A stretch of 64,000 bases of DNA from Deroplatys truncata (taxonomy: Eukaryota; Arthropoda; Insecta; Mantodea; Mantidae). The DNA lies in assembly GCA_030765065.1 (NCBI GenBank), contig CM060985.1, forward strand, positions 5,022,001 through 5,086,000. Reading direction: 5' to 3'. The notes below the pieces were generated by a model. That model saw only the letters and a list, made by a program, of their open reading frames with translations. It was not told where the DNA came from and searched no databases. Of the stretch, positions 10,741-22,156 are shown piece by piece. Within the stretch, counting starts at the first letter, position 1; the number at the start of each line of letters is the position of its first letter. The position numbers and the translations under genes are program-made.

Positions 10741-11965
10741 CTAACTGAATGTTTCCCGTAGCGACGCTAGGGAAGAAATGTCTACCGTCCAGTCGAACAT
10801 CGTTCAACAATTCCCCGGGGCGGAGAGACCTAAGTGTTTCCCGTAGCGACGCAAGGGAAGAAATCTCTACCGTCCACTCGAACATCCTTCAACAATCCCC
10901 CGGGGCGGAGAGACCTAACTGAATGTTTCCCGTAGCGACGCTAGGGAAGAAATCTCTACCGTCCAGTCGAACATCCTTCAACAATCCCCCGGGGCGGAGA
11001 GACCTAAATGTATCCCGTAGCGACACTAGGGAAGAAATCTCAACCGTCCAGTCGAACATCCTTCAACAATCCCCCGGGGCGGAGAGACCTAACTGAATGT
11101 TTCCCGTAGCGACGCTAGGGAAGAAATCTCTACCGTCCAGTCGAACATCCTTCAACAATCCCCCGGGGAGGAGAGACCTAACTGAATGTTTCCCGTAGCG
11201 ACGCTAGGGAAGAAATCTCTACCGTCCAGTCGAACATCCTTCAACAATCCCCCGGGGCGGAGAGACCTTACTTTTTCCCGTAGCGACGCTAGGGAAGAAA
11301 TCTCTACCGTCCAGTCGAACATCCTTCAACAATCCCCCGGGGCGGAGAGACCTAACTGTTTCCCGTAGCGACACTAGGGAAGAAATCTCTACCGTCCAGT
11401 CGAAGATCCTTCAACAATCCCCCGGGGCGGAGAGACATAACTGTTTCCCGTAGCGACGCTAGGGAAGAAATCTCTACCGTCCAGTCGAACATCCTGCAAC
11501 AATCCCCCGGGCAGAGAGACCTAACTGAATGTTTCCCGTAGCGACGTTAGGGAAGAAATGTCTACCGTCCAGTCGAACATCCTTTAACCATCCCCCGGGG
11601 CGGAGAGACCTAACTGAATGTTTCCCGTAGCGACGCTAGGGAAGAAATCTCTACCGTCCAGTCGAGCATCCTTCAACAATCCCCCGGGGCCGAGAGACCT
11701 AACTGTTTCCCGTAGCGACGCTAGGGAAGAAATCTCTACCGTCCAGTCGAACATCCTTCAACAATCCCCCGGGGCGGAGAGACCTAAATGTTTCCCGTAG
11801 CGACACTAGGGAAGAAATCTCTACCGTCCAGTCGAACATCCTTCAACAATCCCCCGGGGCGGAGAGACCTAACTGAATGTTTCCCGTAGGGACGCTAGGG
11901 AAGAAATCTCTACCGTCCAGTGGAACATCCTTCAACAATCCCCCGGGGGGGAGAGACCTAACTGA
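10741..11965 (+). repeat. B block, haplotype II, copy 1
   Basis: Order: GAACATCGTTC with AATTCCCC, GACGCAAGGG with CCACTCGAAC, CTCAACCG, CCTTACTTTTTCCC, GTCGAAGATCC, GACGTTAGG, GTCGAGCATCC, CAGTGGAAC. It differs from haplotype I at GCTAGGGAAG instead of GCTCTGGAAG, GAAATCTC instead of GAAGTCTC (near 11,465), and GAGCATCC instead of GAGCATTC. The same haplotype II states recur near 31,500-32,700, 36,900-38,000 and 50,100-51,200. The monomer at 11,009-11,094 is chimeric and is listed separately. Confidence 0.83.
11009..11094 (+). repeat. Patchwork monomer (TGTATCCC...CTCAACCG)
   Basis: The left half (TAAATGTATCCC, GACACTAG) is the state seen at about 1,880 and 8,175. The right half (CTCAACCG) is the state of the B-block monomer at about 1,102 and 7,397. 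No other monomer in the window combines them. A short conversion tract or a double exchange within one unit would produce this. Confidence 0.65.
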
Positions 11966-12829
11966 ATGTTTCCCGTAGCGACGCTAGGGAAGAAATCTCT
12001 ACCGTCCAGTCGAACATCCTTCAACAATCCCCCGGGGCGGAGAGACCTAACTGTTTCCCGTAGCGACGCTAGGGAAGAAATCTCTACCGTCCAGTCGAAC
12101 ATCCTTCAACAATCCCCCGAGCGGAGAGACCTAACTGTTTCCCGTAGCGACCGTAGGGAAGAAATCTCTACCGTCCAGTCGAACATCCTTCAACAATCCC
12201 ACGCGGCGGAGAGACCTAACTGTTTCCCGTAGCGACGCTAGGGAAGAAATCTCTACCGTCCAGTCGAACATCCTTCAACAATCCACCGGGGCGGAGAGAC
12301 CTGTTTCCCGTAGCGACACTAGGGAAGAAATCTCTACCGTCCAGTCGAACATCCTTCAACAATCCCCCGGGGCGGAGAGACCTAACTGAATATTTTCCGT
12401 AGCGACACTAGGGAAGAAATCGCTACCGTCCAATCGAACATCCTTCAACAATACCCCGGGGCGGAGTGACCTAACTGAATGTTTCCCGTAGGGACGCTAG
12501 GGAAGAAATCTCTACCGTCCAGTCGAACATCCTTCAACAATCCCCCGGGGCGGAGAGACCTAACTGTTTCCCGTAGCCACACTAGAGTAGAAATCTCTAC
12601 CGTCCAGTCGAACATCCTTCAACAATCCCCCGGGGCGGAGAGACATAACTGTTTCCCGTAGCGACGCTAGGGAAGAAATCTCTACCGTCCAGTCGAACAT
12701 CCTTCAACAATCCCCCGGGGCGGAGAGACCTAACTGAATGTTTCCCGTAGCGACAATGGGAAGAAATCTCAACCGTCCAGTCGAACATCCTTCAACAATC
12801 CCCCGGGGCGGAGAGACCTAACTGTTTCC
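11966..12829 (+). repeat. E-II block, copy 1
   Basis: Ordered markers are CCCGAGCGGAG (near 12,116), GACCGTAGGG, CCCACGCGGC, CCACCGGGG followed by the 81-bp short junction GACCTGTTTCCC, TATTTTCCGTAGCGACAC, CCAATCG, ATACCCCGG, GAGTGACC, CGTAGGGACG, GTAGCCACACTAGAGTAG and GACAATGGG with CTCAACCG. The order parallels E-I (an altered CCGGG monomer, the 81-bp unit, an AATCG and ATACCCC monomer, CGTAGGGACG), so E-I and E-II are alleles of one HOR segment. Copies recur at 38,111, 51,327 and, shortened, 60,581. Confidence 0.87.
12391..12649 (+). repeat. Three-monomer TATTT cassette, first of three
   Basis: This 259-bp cassette is an 89-bp unit starting TATTTTCCG (with CCAATCG and ATACCCCGG), an 85-bp unit starting TGTTTCCCGTAGGGACG, and an 85-bp unit with a GTAG change before AAATC that ends GACATAAC. 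The same trio returns at 13,765-14,023 and 14,548-14,806, and again in every A2 pass. It is a sub-repeat inside the HOR. Confidence 0.85.
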
Positions 12830-14282
12830 CGTACCGACGCTAGGGAAGAAATCTCTACCGTCCAGTCGAACATCCTTCAACAATCCCCCGGGGCGGAGAG
12901 ACCTAAATGTTTCCCGTAGCGACACTAGGGAAGAAATCTCTAACGTCCAGTCGAACATCCTTCAACAATCCCCCGGGGAGGAGAGACCTAACTGTTTCCC
13001 GTAGCGACGCTAGGGAAGAAATCTCTACCGTCCAGTCGAACATCCTCAACAATCCCCCGGGGAGGAGAGAACTAACTGTTTCCCGTAGCGACGCTAGGGA
13101 AGAAATCTCTACCGTGCAGTCGAACATCCTTCAACAATCCCCCGGGGCGGAGAGACCTAACTGAATGTTTCCCGTATCGACGCTAGGGAAAAAATGTCTA
13201 CCGTCCAGTCGAACATCCTTCAACAATCCCCCGGGGCGGAGAGACCTAACTGTTTCCGTAGCGACACTAGGGAAGAAATCTCTACCGTCCAGTCGCACAT
13301 CCTTCCACAATCCCCCGGGGCGGAGAATGTTTTCCGTAGCGACGCTAGGGAAGAAATCTCTACCGTCCAGTCGAACATCCTTCAACAATCCCCCGCGGCG
13401 GGGAGACTTAACTGAATGTTTCCCGTAGCGACGCTAGGGAAGAAATCTCTACCGTCGAGTCGAACATCCTTCAACAATCCCCCGGGGCGGAGAGACCTAA
13501 CGGTTTCCCGTAGCGACGCTAGGGAAGAAATGTCTACCGTCCAGTCGAACATCCTTCAACAATTCCCCGGGGCGGAGAGACCTAACTGTTTCCCGTAGCG
13601 ACGCTAGGGAAGAAATCTCTACCGTCCAGTCGAACATCCTTCAACAATCCCCCGGGGCGGAATGAACTAACTGAATGTTTCCCGTAGCGACAATAGGGAA
13701 TAAATCTCTACCGTCCAGTCGAACGTCCTTCAACAATCCCCCGGGGCGGAGAGACCTAACTGAATATTTCCCGTAGCGACACTAGGGAAGAAATCTCTAC
13801 CGTCCAATCGAACATCCTTCAACAATACCCCGGGGCGGAGAGACCTAACTGAATGTTTCCCGTAGGGACGCTAGGGAAGAAATCTCTACCGTCCAGTCGA
13901 ACATCCTTCAACAATCCCCCGGGGCGGAGAGACCTAACTGTTTCCCGTAGCGACACTAGGGTAGAAATCTCTACCGTCCAGTCGAACATCCTTCAACAAT
14001 CTCCCGGGGCGGAGAGACATAACTGTTTCCCGTAGCGACGCTAGGGAAGAAATCTCTACCGTCCAGTCGAACATCCTTAAACAATCTCCCGGGGCGGAGA
14101 GACATAACTGTTTCCCGTAGCGACGCTAGGGAAGAAATCTCTACCGTCCAGTCGAACATCCTTCAACAATCCCCCGGGGCGGAGAAACCTAACTGAATGT
14201 TTCCCGTAGCGACAATGGGAAGAAATCTCTACCGTCCAGTCGAACATCCTTCAACAATCCCCCGGGGCGGAGAGACCTAACT
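12830..14282 (+). repeat. A2 block, copy 1
   Basis: The block begins with CGTACCGACG where A1 has CGTACGGACG. It then follows the A1 order: the 84-bp CATCCTCAAC unit, GAGAACTAAC, GTGCAGTCG (A1 has GTGCCGTCG), CGTATCGACG with GGGAAAAAATGTC, TGTTTCCGTAG, GTCGCACATCCTTCCAC, the 11-bp shortened junction, and CCCGCGGCGG. A2 then diverges: GTCGAGTCG, GACAATAGGGAATAAATC with GAACGTCC, the second TATTT cassette, CTTAAACAATCTCC, and GACAATGGG. Copies start at 38,975, 52,191 and 61,191, plus one with an altered first monomer at about 57,299. Confidence 0.88.
13765..14023 (+). repeat. TATTT cassette, second of three
   Basis: Same trio as 12,391-12,649, in the variant TATTTCCCGTAG, with CGTAGGGACG and ACTAGGGTAG units and a GACATAAC end. 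It lies 1,374 bp after the first cassette and 783 bp before the third. Confidence 0.85.
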
Positions 14283-15414
14283 GAATGTTTCCCGTAGCGA
14301 CGCTAGGAAAAAAATCTCTACCGTCCAGTCGAACATCCTTCAACAATCCCCCGGGGCGAAGAGACCTAACTGTTTCCCGTAGCGACGCTAGGGAAGAAAT
14401 CTCTACCGTCCAGTCGTACATCCTTCAACAATCCCCCGGGGCGGAGAGACCTAACTGAATGTTTCCCGTAGCGACGCTAGGGAAGAAATCTCTACCGTCC
14501 AGTCGACATCCTTCAACAATCCCCCGGGGCGGAGAGACCTAACTGAATATTTTCCGTAGCGAGACTAGCGAAGAAATCTCTACCGTCCAATCGAACATCC
14601 TTCAACAATACCCCGGGGCAGAGAGACCTAACTGAATGTTTCCCGTAGGGACGCTAGGGAAGAAATCTCTACCGTCCAGTCGAACATCCTTCAACAATCC
14701 CCCGGGGCGGAGACACCTAACTGTTTCCCGTAGCGACACTAGGGTAGAAATCTCTACCGTCCAGTCGAACATCCTTCAACAAACTCCCAGGGCGGAGAGA
14801 CATAACTGTTTCCCGTAGCGACGCTAGGGAAGAAATCTCTACCGTCCAGTCGAACATCCTTCAACAATCCCCCGGGGCGGAGAGACCTAACTGAATGTTT
14901 CCCGTAGCGACAATGGGAAGAAATCTCTACCGTCCAGTCGAACATCCTTCAACAATCCCCCGGGGCGGAGAGACCTAACTGAATGTTTCCCGTAGCGACG
15001 CTAGGGAAAAAATCTCTACCGCCCAGTCGAACATCCTTCAACAATCCCCCGGGGCGAAGAGACCTAACTGTTTCCCGTAGCGACGCTAGGGAAGAAATCT
15101 CTACGGTCCAGTCGAACATCCTTCAACATCCCCCCGGGCGGAGAGACCAAACTGTTTCCCGTAGCGACGCTAGGGAAGAAATCCCTACCGTCCAGTCGAA
15201 CATCCTTCAACAATCCCCCGGGGCGGAGAGACCTAACTGTTTCCCGTAGCGACGCTAGGGAAGAAATCTCTACCGTCCAGTCGAACATCCTTCAACAATC
15301 TCCCGGGGAGGAGAGACCTAACTGAATGTTTCCCGTAGCGACGCTAGGGAAGAAATCTCTACCGTCCAGTCGAACATCCTTCAACAATCCCCCGGGGCGG
15401 AGAGACCTAACTGA
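14283..15414 (+). repeat. Post-A2 block with third TATTT cassette
   Basis: Markers are GCTAGGAAAAAAATC, GTCGTACATCC, a unit with GTCGACATCC (two bases short), the third cassette (14,548-14,806: GCGAGACTAGCG, GGGGCAGAG, GGAGACACC, CAAACTCCCAGGG), GACAATGGG, CTACCGCCCAG, CTACGGTCC with CATCCCCCCGGG, GACCAAACTG and AAATCCCTACC. It recurs at about 40,428-41,559 and 53,644-54,775. Confidence 0.85.
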
Positions 15415-16891
15415 ATGTTTCCCGTAGCGACGCTAAGGAGGAAATCTCTACCGTCCAGTCGAACATCCTTCAACAATTTCCCGGGGCGGAGAGACCTAGC
15501 TGTTTCCCGCAGCGACGCTAGGGAAGAAATCTCTACCGTCCAGTCGAACATCCTTCAACAATCCCCCGGGGCGGAGGGACCTAACTCAATGTTTCCCGTA
15601 GCGACACTAGGGAAGAAATCTCTACCGTCCAGTCGAACATCCTTCAACAATCCCCCGGGGCGGAGAGACGTAACTGTTTCCCGTAGCGACGCTAGGGAAG
15701 AAATCTCTACCTTCCAGTCGAACATCCTTCAACAATTCCCCGGGGAGAGAGAGAGCTAAATGTTTCCCGTAGCGACACTAGGGAAGAAATCTCTACCGTC
15801 CAGTCGAACATCCTTCAACAATCCCCCGGGGCGGAGAGACCTAACTGTTTCCCGTAGCGACGCTAGGGAGGAAATCTCTACCGTCCAGTCGAACACCCTT
15901 CAACAATTCCCCGGGGCGGAGAGACCTAACGGTTTCCCGTAGCGACGCTAGGGAACAAATGTCTACCGTCCAGTCGAACATCCTTCAACAATCCCCCGGG
16001 GCGGAGAGACCTAACTGAATGTTTCCCGTAGCGACGCTAGGGAAGAAATCTCTACCGTCCAGTCGAACATCCTTCAACAATCCCCCGGGGCGGAGGGACC
16101 TAACTGAATGTTTCCCGTAGCGACTCAAGGAAAGAAATCTCTACCGTCCAGTCGAACATCCTTCAACAATCCCCCGGGGCGGAGAGACATAACTGTTTCC
16201 CGTAGCGACACTAGGGAAGAAATCTCTACCGTCCAGTCGAACATCCTTCAACAATCCCTCGGGGCGGAGAGACCTAACTGAATGTTTCCCGTAGCGACGC
16301 TAGGGAAGAAATCTCTACCGTCCAGTCGAACATCCTTCAAATATCCCCCGGGGAGGAGAGACCTAACTGAATGTTTCCCGTAGCGACGCTAGGGAAGAAA
16401 TCTCTACCGTCCAGTCGAACATCCTTCAACAATCCCCCGGGGCACAGAGACCTAACTGTTTCCCGTAGCGACACTAGGGAAGAAATCTCTACCGTCCAGT
16501 CGAACATCCTTCAACAATCCCCCGGGGCGGAGAGACCTAACTGAATGTTTCCCGTAGCGACGCTAGGGAAGAAATCTCTACCGTCCAGTCGAACATCCTT
16601 CAACAATCCCCCGGGGCGGAGAGACCTAACTGTTTCCCGTAGCGACACTAGGGTAGAAATCTCTACCGTCCAGTCGAACATCTTTCAACAACCTCCCGGG
16701 GCGGAGAGACATAACTGTTTCCCGTAGCGACGCTAGGGAAGAAATCTCTACCGTCCAGTCGAACATCCTTCAACAATCCCCCGGGGCGGAGAGACCTAAC
16801 TGAATGTTTCCCGTAGCGACAATGGGAAGAAATCTCTACCGTCCAGTCGAACATCCTTCAACAATCCCCCGGGGCGGAGAGACCTAACTGA
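15415..16891 (+). repeat. C block, GCTAAGGAGG allele, with following run
   Basis: The first C monomer reads GCTAAGGAGG with AATTTCCC, an allele shared only with 54,776. Next come CGCAGCGACG, GAGGGACCTAACTCAATG, ACGTAACTG, ACCTTCCAG with a GA run (15,745-15,755), GACTCAAGGAAAG, CTTCAAATATCC, GCACAGAGACC, a unit with AACATCTTTCAACAACC ending GACATAAC, and GACAATGGG. The run from the GA monomer onward is like 27,863-28,994 and 46,461-47,591. Confidence 0.82.
15745..15755 (+). repeat. GA dinucleotide run inside a monomer
   Basis: The usual GGGGCGGAGAGAGCTAAATG is replaced here by GGGGAGAGAGAGAGCTAAAT. The same form occurs at 27,848, 33,232, 46,446, 59,527 and 63,324, always just before a TAAATG monomer with GACACTAG. 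Copies at about 5,391, 17,656, 29,758, 35,142, 48,355 and 55,104 keep CGG. It is a useful allele marker and a possible slippage site. Confidence 0.8.
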
Positions 16892-18435
16892 ATGTTTCCC
16901 GTAGCGACGCTAGGGAAAAAATCTCTACCGCCCAGTCGAACATCCTTCAACAATCCCCCGGGGCGAAGAGACCTAACTGTTTTCCGTAGCGACGCTAGGG
17001 AAGAAATCTCTACGGTCCAGTCGAACATCCTTCAACATCCCCCCGGGCGGAGAGACCAAACTGTTTCCCGTAGCGACGCTAGGGAAGAAATCCCTACCGT
17101 CCAGTCGAACATCCTTCAACAATCCCCCGGGGCGGAGAGACCTAACTGTTTCCCGTAGCGACGCTAGGGAAGAAATCTCTACCGTCCAGTCGAACATCCT
17201 TCAACAATCTCCCGGGGAGGAGAGACCTAACTGAATGTTTCCCGTAGCGACGCTAGGGAAGAAATCTCTACCGTCCAGTCGAACATCCTTCAACAATCCC
17301 CCGGGGCGGAGAGACCTAACTGAATGTTTCCCGTAGCGACGCTAAGCAGGAAATCTCTACCGTCCAGTCGAACATCCTTCAAAAATTTCCCGGGGCGGAG
17401 AGACCTAACTGTTTCCCGCAGCGACGCTAGGGAAGAAATCTCTACCGTCCAGTCGAACATCCTTCAACAATCCCCCGGGGCGGAGGGACCTAACTCAATG
17501 TTTCCCGTAGCGACACTAGGGAAGAAATCTCTACCGTCCAGTCGAACATCCTGCAACAATCCCCCGGGGCGGAGAGACCTAACTGTTTCCCGTAGCGACG
17601 CTAGGGAAGAAATCTCTACCGTCCAGTCGAACATCCTTCAACAATTCCCCGGGGCGGAGAGAGCTAAATGTTTCCCGTAGCGACACTAGGGAAGAAATCT
17701 CTACCGTCCAGTCGAACATCCTTCAACAATCCCCCGGGGCGGAGAGACCTACTTGTTTCCCCTAGCGACGCTAGGGAAGAAATCTCTACCGTCCAGTCGA
17801 ACATCCTTCAACAATTCCCCGGGGCGGAGAGACCTAACGGTTTCCCGTAGCGACGCTAGGGAAGAAATGTCTACCGTCCAGTCGAACATCCTTCAACAAT
17901 CCCCCGGTGCGGAGAGACCTAACTGAATGTTTCCCGTAGCGACGCTAGGGAAGAAATCTCTACCGTCCAGTCGAACATCCTTCAACAATCCCCCGGGGCG
18001 GAGGGACCTAACTGAATGTTTCCCGTAGCGACTCTAGGAAAGAAATCTCTACCGTCCAGTCGAACATCCTTCAACAATCCCCCGGGGCGGAGAGACCTAA
18101 CTGTTTCCCGTAGCGACACTAGGGAAGAAATCTCTACCGTCCAGTCGAACATCCCTCAAAATCCCCCGGGGCGGAGAGACCTAACTGAATGTTTCCCGTA
18201 GCGACGCTAGGGAAGAAATCTCTACCGTCCAGTCGAACATCCTTCAGCAATCCCCCGGGGAGGAGAGACCTAACTGAATGTTTCCCGTAGCGACGCTAGG
18301 GAAGAAATCTCTACCGTCCAGTCGAACATCTTTCAACAATCCCCCGGGGCGGAGAGACCTAACTGTTTCCCGTAGCGACGCTAGGGAAGAAATCTCTACC
18401 GTCCAGTCGTACATCCTTCAACAATCCCCCGGGGC
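16892..18435 (+). repeat. Post-A, C and early D blocks, copy 2 (GCTAAGCAGG allele)
   Basis: This run matches 4,627-6,170 at an offset of 12,265 bp, including CTACCGCCCAG, CTACGGTCC, GACCAAACTG, AAATCCCTACC, GCTAAGCAGG with CAAAAATTTCCC, CGCAGCGACG, CTCAATG, TACTTGTTTCCCCTAG and GACTCTAGGAAAG. Private changes include CCCCCGGTGC (near 17,908) and CATCCCTCAAAATCC (near 18,153). It ends with the GTCGTACATCC monomer just before the tandem duplication. Confidence 0.83.
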
Positions 18436-21400
18436 GGAGAGACCTAACTGAATGTTTCCCGTAGCGACGCTAGGGAAGAAATCTCTACCGTCCAGTCGAA
18501 CATCCTTCAACAATCCCCCGGGGCGGAGGGACCTAACTGAATGTTTCCCGTAGCGACTCTAGGGAAGAAATCTCTACCGTCCAGTCGAACATCCTTCAAC
18601 AATCCCCCGGGGCGGAGAGACCTAACTGTTTCCCGTAGCGACACTAGGGAAGAAATCTCTACCGTCCAGTCGAACATCCTTCAAAATCCCCCGGGGCGGA
18701 GAGACCTAACTGAATGTTTCCCGTAGCGACGCTAGGGAAGAAATCTCTACCGTCCAGTCGAACATCCTTCAACAATCCCCCGGGGAGGAGAGACCTAACT
18801 GAATGTTTCCCGTAGCGACGCTAGGGAAGAAATCTCTACCGTCAAGTCGAACATCCTTCAACAATCCCCCGGGGCACAAAGACCTAACTGTTTCCCGTAG
18901 CGACACTAGGGAAGAAATCTCTACCGTCCAGTCGAACATCCTTCAACAATCCCCCGGGGCGGAGTGACCTAACTGAATGTTTCCCGTAGCGACGCTAGGG
19001 AAGAAATATCTACCGTCCAGTCGAACATCCTTCAGCAATCCCCCGGGGAGGAGAGAGCTAACTGAATGTTTCCCGTAGCGACGCTAGGGAAGAAATCTCT
19101 ACCGTCCAGTCGAACATCCTTTAACAATCCCCCGGGGCGGAGAGACCTAACTGTTTCCCGTAGCGACGCTAGGGAAGAAATCTCTACCGTCAAGTCGAAC
19201 ATCCTTCAACAATTCCCCGGGGCGGAGAGACCTAAATGTTTCCCGTAGCGACACTAGGGAAGAAATCTCTACCGTCCAGTCGAATATCCTTCAACAATCC
19301 CCCGGGGAGGAGAGACCTAACTGTTTCCCGTAGCGACGCTAGGGAACAAATCTCTACCGTCCAGTCGAACATCCTTCAACAATCCCCCGGGGCGGAGAGA
19401 CCTAACTGTGTCCCGTAGCGACGCTCTGTAAGAAATGTCTACCGTCCAGTCGAACATCGTTCAACAATTCCCCGGGGCGGAGAGACCTAAGTGTTTCCCG
19501 TAGCGACGCAAGGGAAGAAATCTCTACCGTCCACTCGAACATCCTTCAACAATCCCCCGGGGCGGAGAGACCTAACTGAATGTTTCCCGTAGCGACGCTA
19601 GGGAAGAAATCTCTACCGTCCAGTCGAACATCCTTCAACAATCCCCCGGGGCGGAGATACCTAACTGAATGTTTCCCGTAGCGACGCTAGGGAAGAAATC
19701 TCAACCGTCCAGTCGAACATCCTTCAACAATCCCCCGGGGCGGAGAGACCTAACTGAATGTTTCCCGTAGCGACGCTAGGGAAGAAATCTCTACCGTCCA
19801 GTCGAACATCCTTCAACAATCCCCCGGGGAGGAGAGACCTAACTGAATGTTTCCCGTAGCGACGCTAGGGAAGAAATCTCTACCGTCCAGTCGAACATCC
19901 TTCAACAATCCCCCGGGGCGGAGAGACCTTACTTTTTCCCGTAGCGACGCTAGGGAAGAAATCTCTACCGTCCAGTCGAACATCCTTCAACAATCCCCCG
20001 GGGCGGAGAGACCTAACTGTTTCCCGTAGCGACACTAGGGAAGAAATCTCTACCGTCCAGTCGAAGATCCTTCAACAATCCCCCGGGGCGGAGAGACATA
20101 ACTGTTTCCCGTAGCGACGCTAGGGAAGAAGTCTCTACCGTCCAGTCGAACATCCTGCAACAATCCCCCGGGCAGAGAGACCTAACTGAATGTTTCCCGT
20201 AGCGACGTTAGGGAAGAAATGTCTACCGTCCAGTCGAACATCCTTTCACCATCCCCCGGGGCGGAGAGACCTAACTGAATGTTTCCCGTAGCGACGCTAG
20301 GGAAGAAATCTCTACCGTCCAGTCGAGCATTCTTCAACAATCCCCCGGGGCCGAGAGACCTAACTGTTTCCCGTAGCGACGCTAGGGAAGAAATCTCTAC
20401 CGTCCAGTCGAACATCCTTCAACAATCCCCCGGGGCGGAGAGACCTAAATGTTTCCCGTAGCGACACTAGGGAAGAAATCTCTACCGTCCAGTCGAACAT
20501 CCTTCAACAATCCCCCGGGGCGGAGAGACCTAACTGAATGTTTCCCGTAGGGACGCTAGGGAAGAAATCTCTACCGTCCAGTGGAACATCCTTCAACAAT
20601 CCCCCGGGGGGGAGAGACCTAACTGAATGTTTCCCGTAGCGACGCTAGGGAAGAAATCTCTACCGTCCAGTCGATTATCCTTTAACCATCCCCGGGGCGG
20701 AGAGACCTAACTGAATGTTTCCCGTAGCGACGCTAGGGAAGAAATCTCTACCGTCCAGTCGAACATCCTTCAACAATCCCCCGGGGCGGAGAGACCTAAC
20801 TGTATCCCGTAGCGACGCTAGGGAAGAAATCTCTTCCGTCCAGTCGAACATCATTCAACAATCCCCCGGGGCCGAGAGACCTAACTGTTTCCCGTAGCGA
20901 CGCTAGGGAAGCAATCTCTACCGTCCAGTCGAACATCCTTCAACAATCCCCCGGGGCGGAGAGACCTAACTGTTTCCCGTAGCGACACTAGGGAAGAAAT
21001 CTCTACCGTCCAGTCGAACATCCTTCAACAATCCCCCGGGGCGGTGAGACCTAACTGAATGTTTCCCGTAGCGACGCTAGGGAAGAAATCTCTACCGTCC
21101 AGTCGAAAATCCTTCAACAATCCCCCGGGGCGGAGAGACCTAACTGTTTCCCGTAGCGACGATAGGGAAGAAATCTCTACCGTCCAGTCGAACATCCTTC
21201 AACAATCCCCCGGGCGAAGAGACCTAACTGTTACCCGTAGCGACACTAGGGAAGAAATCTCTACCGTCCAGTCGAACATCCTTCAACAATCCCCCGGGGC
21301 GGAGAGACCTAACTGTTTCCCGTAGCGACGCTAGGGAAGAAATCTCTACCGTCCAGTCGAACATCCTTCACAATCACCCGGGGCGGAGAGACCTGTTTCC

Positions 21401-22156
21401 CGTAACGACACTAGGGAAGAAATCTCTACCGTCCAGTCGAACATCCTTCAACAATCCCCCGGGGCGGAGAGACCTAACTGAATGTTTCTTGTAGCGACAG
21501 TAGGGAAGAAATCTCTACCGTACAATCGAACATCCTTCAACAATACCCCGGGGCGGAGAGACCTAACTGAATGTTTCCCGTAGGGACGCTAGGGAAGAAA
21601 TCTCTACCGTCCATTCGAACATCCTTCAACAATCCCCCGGGGCGGAGAGTCCTAAGTGTTTCCCGTAGCGACGCTAGGGAAGAAATCTCTACCGTCCAGT
21701 CGAACATCTTTCAACAATCCCCGGGGCGGAGAGACCTAAACGTTTCCCGTAGCGACGCTAGGGAAGAAATCTCTACCGTCCAGTCGAACATCCTTCAACA
21801 ATCCCCCGGGGCGGAGAGACCTAAATGTTTCCCGTAGCGACACTAGGGAAGAAATCTCTACCGTCCAGTCGAACATCCTTCAACAATCCCCCGGGGCGGA
21901 GAGAGCTAACTGAATGTTTCCCGTAGCGACACTACGGAAGTAATCTCTACCTTCCAGTCGAACATCCGTCAACAATCCCCCGGGGCGGAGAGACCTAACT
22001 GTTTCCCGTACGGACGCTAGGGAAGAAATCTCTACCGTCCAGTCGAACATCCTTCAACAATCCCCCGGGGCGGAGAGACCTAAATGTTTCCCGTAGCGAC
22101 ACTAGGGAAGAAATCTCTACCGTCCAGTCGAACATCCTTCAACAATCTCCCGGGGA
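18436..22156 (+). repeat. 3,721-bp tandem duplication, left copy
   Basis: The segment contains D tail (GACTCTAGGG, CTTCAAAATCC, GCACAAAGACC, CTTCAGCAATC, GTCAAGTCG, GTCGAATATCC), B and E-I of haplotype I, and the first two A1 monomers (22,007-22,156). It repeats head to tail at 22,157-25,962. The left boundary is placed where 18,421-18,435 (CCCCGGGGCGG) and 22,142-22,156 (CTCCCGGGGAGG) stop agreeing. Private changes of this copy include CTGTGTCCCG (near 19,409) and GCTCTGTAAG. It shares ACCATC preceded by CCTTTC (near 20,245) with the right copy only, which supports a recent duplication. Confidence 0.88.
22007..22156 (+). repeat. Truncated A1 block start and duplication junction
   Basis: CGTACGGACG at 22,007 and the following TAAATG/GACACTAG monomer are the first two A1 units. 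The third unit of A1 would follow a short junction. Here the sequence instead goes through CTCCCGGGGAGGAGAGACCT and TGAA into a D-block monomer. This is the breakpoint that joins the two 3.7-kb copies. Confidence 0.8.
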
